From: Ichthyophonus hoferi | Taxonomy: Eukaryota; Opisthokonta; Ichthyosporea; Ichthyophonida; Ichthyophonidae | DNA length: 10,483 bases | Assembly: GCA_002751075.1 (NCBI GenBank) | Contig: NAOQ01000072.1 | Location: 68,396 to 78,878, forward strand | Direction: 5' to 3' | Shown: piece after piece, positions 1 to 8,480 of the stretch | Numbering within the stretch: position 1 is the stretch's first letter | Layout of the letters: every line of letters starts with the position of its first letter | Position numbers and translations under genes: made by a program | Notes under the pieces: model-generated | What the model saw: the letters and a program-made list of their open reading frames with translations, nothing else | Database searches by the model: none | What the model was told of the DNA's origin: nothing

Positions 1-25
1 TTAAAGTAACTAAATACTACAATTA

Positions 26-70
<45 letters not shown>

Positions 71-850
71 TTAGTTAATTGATATATAAAAATATATACA
101 CCTGTATTTTTAAGATGAACATAAATAAATGGAGAGGAAAAATAGTGAACCCATACATGATTATTTTCAAAGTGATAATTATTTTATATTGATTTAATCA
201 TTAAAAGACAGAATTAATGGCAGCAATGCAGAAAACATAACTGAAAAAATTTGTCAATAAACACCATGCTTTTAGTAATTTGAAAACTATGTTGCATTGA
301 CAACCCTTGCATAGAAATACGAGAATTTTGAAATGTTAATGTTAGGTTTGCATGTATTGTAGTGCTCGCTTTTATCATTGACGAAATGGAAGAAAACATT
401 TTACAACCAATAAGTGAATAGAAAAATTGATAATTTGAAATATGTTGGCTTGGATTGGTTTTCTTGATGTTCCCGAGCATATGGAACCTATTAGTATAAT
501 TATGCTGCAATTTAATCTAGATCCAAATTATTTACATTTCAAATCAACGATATAATTGGTTGATACAATCAGATGAGCAACCCAATGAACCAATCGCACA
601 TCATAACACTATAGAGCAATAAAGTAGACCACAATCCGTAAATTTATAACTAGTATGTAAAGCATAGAATGCAATTAAAGTTACTAATTCACTAGCTATG
701 TTTTGTCTTGTAAATGTAGTGCTCAGTAGCGCAAAAAATTAGAGATTTAGAGTAAAACCAGTAAGACAAAAGAGGCAGAGACCCCAATGTAAGGTTTAAC
801 GATTTTGCTTGAATTGGACCTATGATATAGAATGATCCATAAGGTTAACT
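1..850. other. Left flank without a recognisable gene
   Basis: Apart from the A tract at 29-68, this is AT-rich sequence with no recognised coding, RNA or mobile-element signal. The longest open frame (minus, 510-214, 98 codons) has a low-complexity S/F/Q/H-rich translation. Its length is within what chance gives in about 10 kb of such DNA. Confidence 0.6.
29..68 (+). repeat. Poly(A) tract, 40 A, flanked by a 9-bp direct repeat
   Basis: Forty consecutive A residues are bordered by ATTAGTTAA on both sides (22-30 and 70-78); the left copy shares its last two A with the tract. No body of a retroposed element is visible between the copies, so only a tail would be present. The window edge leaves just 21 bases to the left of the repeat. 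Confidence 0.8.
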
Positions 851-854
851 GCTC

Positions 855-860
855 TTTATT
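855..860 (-). terminator. Isolated minus-strand AATAAA hexamer
   Basis: An AATAAA lies in the sequence ATAAATAAAGAG on the minus strand, about 30 nt beyond the end of a 69-codon open frame (1100-891) that I do not recognise. It could end a further minus-strand transcript or a long 3' UTR form of the IDH2-like gene, or be chance. Confidence 0.2.
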
Positions 861-1194
861 TATGAGGCTAGAAGGCAGATTGCCGCTCCTCTAGAATGGA
901 TTCCCTTGTAGGTAGATATAAGTGGAGTTATCTTGAGATGGGGCTGTGTAATTAAGTATATACCAATCTAACAGTGAGTGCCTGGATATAATATTAAGTA
1001 CTACGAAGGTGGGTAGTTGGAAGTATTTAAATCGTATACCAACTAAAACGAGCAATGGCGAAACCAAAGCAACATTATCATTATGATTGTCTCGTAACAT
1101 TTCATGCGTAAATTATCTTGTCAACCATTTTGGCCAATCAGGAGTTGTTTACTGGAGTCATTCCCAATTATTGTGCGATTGTAATATACCAAAT

Positions 1195-1545
1195 TTAATT
1201 TCCAGCAGATTTTCGATTATGAACATAACCTAACATGTCCATAAAACTTCCGGTATATGCATCTTGCTGTTTGCTTCTAAGATCATATTGCTGTACTATA
1301 GCCACTTCTGACATGAATGTCATGGGCCAATCGTAAATATTCTTATTGGCTGATACAATTTATAAAAAATCTTCATTAGCTAATGGGTCAATATAGCATA
1401 GCGCACACTTATCGCATTGAAATGTAAAGTCATGCACAGGTATAGCTTCAGACATTTGCACTTATTAAAAATTCGTCACCCAAATTTAGCATACGCTTTT
1501 GCCCACAGCAATTACAGTTTACATCCGTCATCGTCCAGATGTAAT
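1195..1545 (-). other. Coding-like, interrupted stretch of unknown family
   Basis: Minus-strand translations contain pieces less biased toward AT-rich codons than the surroundings. One (about 1195-1359) contains NIYDWPMTFMSEVAIVQQY; another (about 1360-1455) contains FQCDKCALCYID; a third in a different frame (to about 1545) contains NCNCCGQKR. The two cysteine clusters could come from a zinc-binding domain. No single frame is open through the stretch and I found no convincing splice sites, so it looks more like an old gene or element remnant than a working gene. I do not recognise the family, and open runs of this length also occur by chance here. Confidence 0.25.
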
Positions 1546-1675
1546 TCATAAATCAATATTCTTATTTTAAAACATAACCTATTTTCGCATTATAAAATAC
1601 ATAAATGCACCACTTAATAAACTATTTTAAGAACACGTTGCAGTCAAATACGGCCAGGGTATTACTAAATCAAGA

Positions 1676-1681
1676 TTTAAT
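1676..1681 (-). terminator. Candidate poly(A) signal ATTAAA for the IDH2-like gene
   Basis: This is the common ATTAAA variant on the minus strand, about 140 nt past the stop codon. I saw no AATAAA between it and the stop. Such hexamers arise easily by chance in DNA this AT-rich, so the 3' end is tentative. Confidence 0.3.
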
Positions 1682-1757
1682 TATAAATTGGATATTACTG
1701 TTCTACCATTTATGTAATGTCATACAGTTCTTGAAAGCCCTGAGCGATTGGCCCAAG

Positions 1758-1905
1758 GCGCACCCTAAATATATATATCATAGAACGTGCATTACGTAAC
1801 GTGAAATTCCAATAGTGGGCTTAGGCCTTCTGCATGTTCTGGTCCAGGACTGCAGTGGATTGGATCATTATCAGTGACAGAATTCAAATCATGCAGTGAG
1901 AGCGC

Positions 1906-1936
<31 letters not shown>

Positions 1937-1939
1937 CAT
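1758..1939. repeat. Pair of direct repeats (GCGCACCCT plus AT run) flanking exon 13
   Basis: GCGCACCCT at 1758-1766 is followed by an AT-rich run ending ATATCAT (to 1781). GCGCACCCT at 1902-1910 is followed by a 26-nt (AT)n run (1911-1936) and then CATC. The copies lie either side of the last coding exon of the IDH2-like gene. A similar string, CGCGCCTATATATATAC, occurs at about 3329-3345 in intron 9. A shared non-AT start joined to a microsatellite suggests one short dispersed repeat unit rather than independent AT runs. Confidence 0.5.
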
Positions 1940-2301
1940 CTTTCCATTCATAAATGAAATGATTGGATACAAAAATGTAGTACTTAACTGCCATATCTTA
2001 TAGAAAATAATTGGGTTAACAACCAATAGAAAAAGTTTTATAAAATATAAGTCATAAGTAAGGGTTCATAGATTGGTGTTTGCATCTATATATATAGATA
2101 TTATATTATAGAGTAGAAAGAGAAAAGACAAGGTCTAGGATATTAGAATGGTATAACACAGGGTAACAAAGTGTAGTATATATATATATATATCGTCTAG
2201 ATATATGTAGATATAATAGTACCATGAAAAATAAAACAACAATGAAGGAATACTGACCAGATAGGAAGTCCAGGGTGTTGAGGTAGTCAGCAGATGTGAC
2301 C
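1821..2301 (-). other. IDH2: Exons 12 and 13 of the IDH2-like gene: split C-terminus
   Basis: Exon 12 (2301-2258, 44 nt) encodes [14 protein letters not shown], matching the conserved family C-terminal LNT-x-DFL motif. Exon 13 (1849-1821, 29 coding nt) encodes the last residues, ending in LDQNMQKA and a TAA. The exon 12 donor is GTCAGT, an acceptable but less common form. The exon 13 acceptor reads CCACTGCAG. Exon 13 was assigned because its phase fits and because its helix aligns with the end of human IDH2. The 408-nt intron between the two contains AT microsatellites. Confidence 0.85.
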
Positions 2302-3682
2302 CTGGTAAAAGTATAGGAAGGTTAACTAACAGGTATAAAACTACCAATGATAATTGGTGTTTATATTTAATGGCCATACACTCTATCGTCTATTAAAGGT
2401 CATACTTGCATGGGCATATTAATCCGAAACACAAACATAACATGGATCCATACACACAAACGCTCACTTACACACAAATACATATACATATGTAAATAAA
2501 ATGCACATAGAATGAACAACTTGGATACTACGATATATTCTCTCTACACCACCACGCCACGAAACCTACAATACCATATATATATATACCAATACTTACT
2601 TAGAACCATGAATACATATAGCAAGATCTTTGGTCATTTGACCATTCTCAACAGTAGCAATGCAGACTCTCTCTAACTTGTTGGCAAAGTCGATCAAGTC
2701 CTATAGGTAGGCCATAAAGTGAATTAGTATACATATACATGACATACATAAGGTGATACGCGATTAGAGCTATAACTATATATGTAATCTTGTTGAATTT
2801 CACTTAGTACAACATGAAGAAATCAGAATGGTGCATATTGTATAGTGTGTAGTATATATATAAATATAGTGTATAGTGTATATATATATGCATATAATAA
2901 TTGTTTATTATACATGTACATATAACTATATATAGAAAGAACTTACTTGGTTACCATCGAGTTTTCCACGGTGGGCAAGACCACGTGTCCAGGCAAAGAT
3001 GCTGGCAATAGGATTGGTGGAGGTCTCCTTACCCTGATGGGGAAAGCTTTATGTTAATATGATTGGTCAATATTAATGATATATTAATGGGATGAGAAAG
3101 TAATGATATAGATTAGATTAGATTAGATTATATTATATTAGATTAGAATAGAATATAACAGATTAGATGAGAATATAAGGAAAATGAATACTAATATAAC
3201 TATATACGGAAATATACCCATAAAGTTGGTGTTACATTATTATATTTCAAACCAATCCATGTTTACAACTAGATGGAGAGGGAAAGAGAGAGTGATAAAG
3301 CAACAGAAACAAGCCACAACCACAATCACGCGCCTATATATATACTAACATACTAACAGATACCTAGCTCTAACGTTATAGTTATAGTTATAATAACCAT
3401 AGAAATTACAGCTTACTTGTTGGTACTGTCTATAGTGACGTGTTACTGTTCCATGCGCTGCCTCGGACTCCAATGTCTTGCCATCCGGGCACATAAGGAC
3501 TGACGTCATAAGGCCCAAAGATCCAAATCCTATTGGTTAAATGCATAAACGGTTAAATGTCATGGTTTGTTGCTCCATAGCAACCGGAGTGGTTTGTTCA
3601 TTTTACTATACTATTGTTATTATATGTGTCTATAGATATGCAAACCAATATAGTTATATACATATTTTTAATTCGTTTGTAG

Positions 3683-3741
<59 letters not shown>

Positions 3742-6700
3742 TGTAGTAATAGTAGTAACAATAATAAATATATATAGAATACTAAAGCGAATGCTGTAAT
3801 CTTTTGATATATATACATAGGGTTCAAGGGTAAAGTGGTCTCTACCTTGGGCCAAGATATCAGACTGCACATCGCCGTCATAGTTCTTGCAAGCCCAAAC
3901 GAAGCCTCCCTCACTCTTAAGGGTCTGTGCTACTTGGTCGTCTATCAGACGATGAACATATCTGGATAATAGCCAGGAGAGAAAGGGAGAGGGAGAGGGA
4001 GAGAGAGAGGGAAAGATAAAGGATATGGTTAGTTGGCCAATGGGAAAGCATAAAAGTAAAGATAATAGAGCTATACATACAGATAAATAGATATGGGTAC
4101 AGTATTGTAAAAGTTGGTGTAAAAGTGGCTTCATTGCAGTATATAAGGTATTGGCATTATCATATATAGATATAGTAAGAGTAATATATATATATCTATG
4201 AGAAAGCGAAAGAGAGAGAGGGAGAGAGAGAGGCAGATAGATAAAAAAAAAAAAAAAGTCATCCACTTACTCTAGGTTCTTGGATTCGAACTTCTCTTTG
4301 TATTCCCTATAATTAAAGGTGGATAAGGATTGGTTATGATGAGATGCCATAATTTAATTATATACCACTTTAAGCTCTTAACACCAGCAATAGCAATCAC
4401 ATTAAAATACTTAAAAAAAAGACGTGATCTGTCGGCAATAACTGTAGGTATCATTAACATAAAAAAACACCCATATATACATTCATATCCGATATACGTA
4501 TGTGATATTACATCATAGACTACCAATTATCAATACCCTTTAAACTTAATTGCGTTCCCAAATTTGTAAAAAAGTCAAGAAAACCAAGAATAAGAATACA
4601 CATAAATACATATTAACATAAACATAAGCATACTTCTCATAAACCTCCTGGAAGATATCACGGAAGCGGCCGTCATATGCCTTTAGGATAGTCGACTTGG
4701 TGCTAAGATAAAGGGGCCACTGTTTATCCCACGCATATGCAAAGCACGCATGGGCAAAGCCAATAATCGACTATGGTGAAAAGGGAATGGCAGAGGGTTA
4801 GCTTGATAGGGTATGATTGGCCCTTTGTCATGTGTATAGTTTAATGGTTTAAATTATAAATTACTAATATATATATATCTAAACACTAATCATAAGCTTC
4901 AGATATATTATTAAACCCGCTAAAATATACATACACCTTCCTATGTAGACTGATACTATCGTGTATCCTCGGCAAACTCACATGATAAGAACTATACTAG
5001 GACTAATGAGAGATAGTTACTTAATTAATTAAACCTACCTTGTCCGAATTGTACATGCCCATTCCGACACCAGCGCTTGGGAAATCAAAAACATTCCATT
5101 TCCTAACGGGACCGCCATTGGCTGGTGTAAACGTCATATCAAAGCTTCCGGCCTCATTGGTAATAAAATCGGTAGCCTTGTACTGTTAATTAAATAGTAA
5201 TTAAGATTAACAATAATAACATTACCATTGCTCATTTGTTTTTGTTTTTATAGCACTAACGACTTCCTTCAATACTATACTAGACTGTATTATGTTACAT
5301 TATATTATACTAAATATTATACTATAATATACTATACTATTACACGCTAATGTATAGATATAATAGCTGCTAATAATAGAATCTTTTCTGACTTACCTGG
5401 TCACCATAAGCATGACGACCAATCACAATGGGCTTCTTCCAAGACGTCACTAGACGGGGTACATTCTTGCAGATGATTGGCTCTCTGAACACCGTACCGT
5501 CAAGGATGTTACGGATTGTTCCATTGGGTGACTTCCACATCTTCTTCAAGTTGAATTCTGTTGATAAATTTTAAATAAAGCTGTCAGCCAATACCGTAAT
5601 AGTAATTGTCAATGATATGCCATATATAATGCCAGGAAAAATTGAAGAAATTGGAAAACGAAACGAGAGATCAACATGGCAAAACAATTAGTCGATATAT
5701 AATAATAGAGAAAACATAGCCGTATATTGGCATATCTATGCATACCTGTTAATGCTGGTATGTAAATACATGCATGCATACATACATACATGCATACATA
5801 CACACATACCTTTGACCCTCCCCTCGTCAGGTGTAATTGTGGCACACTTTACACCAACATTATACTTCTTAATGGCATTTGCTGAATCAATTGTTACTTG
5901 ATCGTCAGTAGCGTCACGATTGGTCACACTAAGATCAAAGTATTCTGGCTTGATGTCAACATAGGGAAAGATGAGCTGGAGGAGATTTCTGAGTGAGTAT
6001 AGATCATTTGTCGAGATAGTTTTAATAATTTTAAAAGCATGCAAATATGTTAATGATTATCAATAACATCCGTCTCCCTCTATTCATAATGCTTAGACCA
6101 TGGGTACTCTACCCATAGAGAAAAGTAATATATATTTTTAACTTTTAATGCCATAAAATTATTTGTTTATTGATTAATAAAAGGTGACTTTTTCATATTA
6201 ATTTGTAAATATATTCATTGGTTTTATCCTTATTATTCTCTTAGCAATTCTGATTGAAAATAGACTTTTAAAAACTTTAAAAAATAATAACCAATCCTTT
6301 TGCAAGTATTATGAGAAATACTCTATTATCACCTAAAACTTTCTTTCCACAAACTTCCTTCTACCAGTACACTTTCTCTACAAAAGAACAACGGGGTCTC
6401 ACCTTTTCCTTAATATTGCTCCAGATAATTCGGGTCATCTCATCACCGTCTAACTCAGCCATGCCACCATTGACTTTAATACGTGCTTGTTGGGAGACTA
6501 TGCAAAAGATATTTACAGCTTGTTAGCTAATGTATTTTTAAAAAGTCAGAAAGGGCAATGGCTTTCTTTTGCTAAAAATGTTTTTCAAATGAATTGAGGA
6601 AAAAAACAGAAGTTTTTGCATTATTGAATGTCTTTTAGTAGTTAGAGTTTGTTGAATATTGTGGGATATGTAGAAAATAACAATCAAATCCCATTAGAGT

Positions 6701-7074
6701 ATATAAATGGAAGAACAACGTAAACTTTACAATAATAATAACTACTACAATAATAATAATAATAAAAACAATAAAAAATATAAAATATAAAAACTCAGAT
6801 GAATAAAAGCCAAAGCCAATAAAACTCTATTAGGTTGTCTAGGTTGTCTACCTAAAAGCGTAAAGCAATTGCAATAAATATTTATTACACTTGAAATATA
6901 TGGAAATATAATTCTTTTGTTACACAAGTAGAAACCCTTGGGTTAAAAACCACAGTACGACGCTGAAGGGACAAAAAGAAGAAAAACTTGGTTCTTACGG
7001 AAGCGAACACTGGTCATTCCGGCAACGCCGGGTAAGACCTTATTGGCAGCAACAGACTGCAAGGTAGATAACAT
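1821..7074 (-). CDS. IDH2: NADP-dependent isocitrate dehydrogenase, mitochondrial type (13 exons, 434 aa)
   Basis: Converts isocitrate and NADP+ to 2-oxoglutarate, CO2 and NADPH; known family members are homodimers needing Mg/Mn. Coding exons (minus strand): 7074-6999, 6497-6403, 5975-5810, 5557-5397, 5182-5039, 4770-4634, 4306-4271, 3961-3846, 3529-3417, 3033-2947, 2700-2600, 2301-2258, 1849-1821. All introns are GT-AG and all phases join. Residues 27-434 align throughout with animal IDH1/IDH2. Isocitrate-site equivalents are T105, S122, N124, R128, R137, R160 (IDH1 R132 / IDH2 R172 hotspot), Y167 and K239. Metal ligands are D279, D302 and D306, within [15 protein letters not shown]341-H342 and N355 match the NADP contacts. 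The start is supported by an in-frame TGA at 7090-7092, just upstream. An N-terminal presequence and the ILAQGFGSLGL form favour the mitochondrial paralogue over cytosolic IDH1. Length matches the family (human IDH2 is 452 aa). It looks intact. The symbol is by homology only. Confidence 0.95.
2177..2193. repeat. (TA)n microsatellite in intron 12
   Basis: A short perfect TA run in the intron between exons 12 and 13. Related TA-rich patches occur nearby at about 2088-2110 and at 2850-2892 in intron 10. No function is implied. Confidence 0.7.
3111..3170. repeat. Imperfect GATTA pentanucleotide repeat in intron 9
   Basis: The plus strand reads GATTAGATTA repeatedly, decaying into ATTAT, GAATA and GATGA variants. 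In the transcript sense this gives several copies of CTAAT, which resembles a branch-point core. They lie 78 to 137 nt from the exon 10 acceptor, further than a branch point usually sits. Confidence 0.75.
3688..3741. repeat. (AAT)18 microsatellite in intron 8
   Basis: About 54 nt of perfect AAT trinucleotide repeat, continuing into a degenerate TAG/TAA/CAA-type tail to about 3775. It is entirely intronic and likely length-polymorphic. Poly-N or poly-I/L translations across it are artefacts. Confidence 0.9.
3977..4017. repeat. GA-rich tract (CU-rich in the transcript) near the 3' end of intron 7
   Basis: GAGAGAAAGGGAGAGGG-type sequence on the plus strand becomes a long CU tract in the IDH2 transcript, ending 15 nt before the exon 8 acceptor. 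It serves as an unusually long polypyrimidine tract. Confidence 0.8.
4205..4257. repeat. GA-rich tract plus A15 (CU-rich and U15 in the transcript) at the 5' end of intron 7
   Basis: On the transcript strand the exon 7 donor is followed, from intron position +14, by 15 U residues. Further on comes a CU-repeat block (about 4205-4233). U-rich sequence just past a donor is a known TIA-1-type enhancer context, and CU repeats are known PTB targets; their use here is inference. Confidence 0.75.
4271..4306 (-). other. IDH2: Exon 7 of the IDH2-like gene: 36-nt microexon
   Basis: The exon supplies residues 261-271 and completes codons 260 and 272 ([12 protein letters not shown] region). It is bounded by an acceptor reading ATTATAG and a donor reading GTAAGTGG. 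Its length is a multiple of three and both neighbouring junctions have the same phase, so skipping would delete 12 residues without shifting frame. The segment lies in the small domain, just before the YVHRLIDDQ metal-binding strand. The peptide aligns with the human segment before YEHRLIDD, so inclusion is needed for the normal enzyme. Confidence 0.85.
4866..4879. repeat. Short (AT)n run in intron 5
   Basis: A 14-nt alternating A/T run in the intron between exons 5 and 6. It is listed for completeness. Confidence 0.6.
5269..5342. repeat. Degenerate TATAC/TATTA repeat in intron 4
   Basis: Repeated ACTATAC, ATTATAC and TATACTA units fill about 75 nt of the 214-nt intron, the shortest in the gene. 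It looks like an aged microsatellite. Confidence 0.6.
5766..5806. repeat. CATA/CATG repeat just downstream of exon 3
   Basis: On the transcript strand this reads GUAUGUGUGUAUGUAUGCAUG and similar, beginning at the exon 3 donor itself. It includes three UGCAUG hexamers (5789-5794, 5773-5778 and 5769-5774 in plus-strand coordinates, the last two overlapping). Confidence 0.8.
6100..6116. repeat. Perfect 7-bp inverted repeat in intron 2
   Basis: ATGGGTA and TACCCAT are separated by CTC, giving a tight potential hairpin in the intron between exons 2 and 3. No known RNA family is recognised. Confidence 0.5.
6729..6776. repeat. AAT/ACT/AAC-rich microsatellite in intron 1
   Basis: Interrupted AATAATAATAACTACTACAA-type repeat fading into A-rich sequence. 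It lies in the largest intron (501 nt). Confidence 0.7.
6999..7074 (-). other. IDH2: Exon 1 of the IDH2-like gene: mitochondrial presequence
   Basis: This exon encodes residues 1-25 plus one base of codon 26. The peptide has no acidic residue, has basic K12 and R24, and is rich in S, A, V and L, as matrix-targeting sequences are. It ends VRF and exon 2 opens LSQQAR, which fits the R-2 processing rule (Arg two residues before the cut, Ser soon after). Cleavage would therefore fall after F25, almost exactly at the exon 1/2 boundary. The conserved enzyme core begins near residue 38 ([11 protein letters not shown]). The cleavage site is inferred from the motif alone. Confidence 0.75.
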
Positions 7075-7166
7075 ATTCGATAATACTTGTCAAAAACACC
7101 CCTCAAGTGAAAATTAAGCTATAAGGGACCTAAAATAACAAATGAAAGCATTAAAGATTCCGCCAA

Positions 7167-7242
7167 CTTTTATATCGAATGATAGAGATGGTATATTGAT
7201 AAAGAAGGGAGCATTGGTGCATAGCAGATAAGCTGCTATTGG
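7167..7242 (-). promoter_or_regulatory. IDH2: Putative IDH2 promoter: two CCAAT boxes and a TATA box
   Basis: Reading toward the gene, ACCAATAGC lies at 7242-7238 and CACCAATGC at 7217-7213, followed by TATAAAAG at 7174-7167. The TATA box is 93 nt upstream of the ATG, so initiation would be expected around 7140 with a 5' UTR of roughly 65 nt. The first CCAAT would then sit near -100, a usual place for NF-Y. Between the two CCAAT boxes is a perfect 7-bp inverted repeat (ATAGCAG/CTGCTAT, 7221-7239). CCAAT is common across this window, so the boxes alone are weak evidence; their order and spacing are better evidence. Confidence 0.45.
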
Positions 7243-7828
7243 TTAGGGGTTGCCCAACAGTACACTAGAACACATAAAAAACATAGGTGTTTAGATTTAT
7301 GAACGCAAAATAATGTTTATTTTTGGTAATATTTAATTTTTATTATTATAATGTTTAAGATATATGTATCTTTATGTTTGTTAGTTTTCTATAATTCATT
7401 TACAATATATGATAAGATAACGATTACGATAATGCCTTCATTCGTGCGGCCCCATTAGGTTTAAAGAATACTCGGAGTAGTGTAAAATAAAATAATGTCG
7501 CATTTATCCCGTAGTTAATAAGCATGTTTGAGCAAAAATCATCATATGTATCTATATGCGTATTATTTAATACCTTAAAATATGCACATGATAAGCCATA
7601 CGCTTATACAGCTGCAAGAGGCCTAAGCTGTAAGTGCAATGAGATTGTAGCAGTCGCTGGATCTCAGAGTTGACTCTTGCAAAAACTCGACCATTTATGG
7701 CTATGCCTGGGCATTCCATTGTTTTTAATTGCGTTTTTCTTTTAAAATTATGGCTTACCATTATATTAAATGGCCAATTGTCATTTTGCGGAATCGGATT
7801 AATAACCAATTAAAAGTATATATCTGGA

Positions 7829-7880
7829 ATTCACTAACTTTAATCTTTATAAAATTCACTTTAATTTAAATCTTTATAAT
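7829..7880. repeat. Imperfect tandem duplication, unit about 26 bp
   Basis: Two adjacent copies begin ATTCACT (7829-7853 and 7854-7880) and both end in ATCTTTATAA. They differ by a few substitutions and a small indel. The duplication lies upstream of the IDH2-like gene in sequence with no recognised gene. Confidence 0.6.
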
Positions 7881-8121
7881 CCTAGCGACTCGATTCGGGC
7901 CTTTATATAATTGCGACCCTATATGAAACTGATAATTGAATTGAACAATCGGATCCTTTGTTACTACTGGTTGTTGTAATCAGCTAATTTGACAAGTTGG
8001 GCCAATAAAATGCATGACTAACAAAATTATTAAAAAATAAATAAAAATTCATTCCAAACGTATGTCTGTTCTTGGGCAAGAGAATGCTTTTTATGCTATT
8101 GTTATTTTTATTTATAAGAAG

Positions 8122-8135
8122 TTTCCTATAGGAAA
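8122..8135. repeat. 14-bp perfect palindrome
   Basis: TTTCCTATAGGAAA is its own reverse complement. It could be a dimeric factor site, but one such palindrome in 10 kb of AT-rich DNA is not remarkable. Confidence 0.5.
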
Positions 8136-8410
8136 TTACACCTGTCTAATGTTTTGTTGTGCATGCCGGCGGAAGTATTATTACTGTGTATGCAACAGCT
8201 CTTGATATTGAAATTAAAGGGCAGCAGAAAAGCATATGAAAAGTCACATGTATAAGCTTATTTTCACTGGAAACCCAAAGGCTCACTCATAAAGGCCATA
8301 ACAGGACTTTTTTTTCCTACCCAATTATTGAGGGAATCAAACAATGATAACCATATATGAATAATTTATCTCCAAACTCCATTGGTGTAGATTGCGTTTT
8401 AGTTATCATC

Positions 8411-8480
8411 AATAGGCACACCGATTTGGATATCGATTACCCCCAGTATGGGGGAATGACCTTAACCACTAGAACCTATC
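8411..8480 (-). other. tRNA-like pol III box pair (possible SINE head or decayed tRNA)
   Basis: The minus strand reads GGTTCTAGTGGTTAAGG (8477-8461), close to a tRNA D-arm / A box. After a CCCCC-ATACT-GGGGG hairpin (8455-8441) comes AATCGATATCC (8438-8428), a poor match to the B box GGTTCGAATCC. Box spacing is close to that of a tRNA. The anticodon arm lacks the expected T33 and the T-arm and acceptor do not pair well, so this is not a functional tRNA. It may be a tRNA-derived SINE relic or chance. Confidence 0.3.

Noticed and set aside
214-510. A 98-codon minus-strand open frame in the left flank
   Set aside because: The translation is low-complexity, and about one frame of this length is expected by chance in a window of this size and AT content.
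2135-2377. An 80-codon minus-strand open frame over exon 12
   Set aside because: It reads exon 12 in the wrong frame ([12 protein letters not shown] instead of [14 protein letters not shown]).
3541-4266. Long open frames across intron 8, exon 8 and intron 7 (poly-N, poly-I and poly-L proteins)
   Set aside because: They are translations of the AAT and GA/CT microsatellites plus exon 8 read into its introns. Only 3846-3961 is coding.
4271-4295. GTTCGAATCC on the minus strand, a perfect tRNA B box
   Set aside because: It lies inside exon 7, where it encodes conserved residues. No A box or cloverleaf surrounds it.
5736-6044. A 102-codon open frame containing the exon 3 peptide
   Set aside because: It is exon 3 (5975-5810) extended into intron sequence on both sides. 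Conservation with IDH stops exactly at the splice sites.
7567-7809. An 80-codon minus-strand open frame containing ECPGIAINGRVFARVNSE
   Set aside because: The amino-acid mix is not clearly noise, but I recognise no domain and see no convincing promoter or splice context. The length is near what chance gives. A BLASTP or RNA-seq hit would change this.
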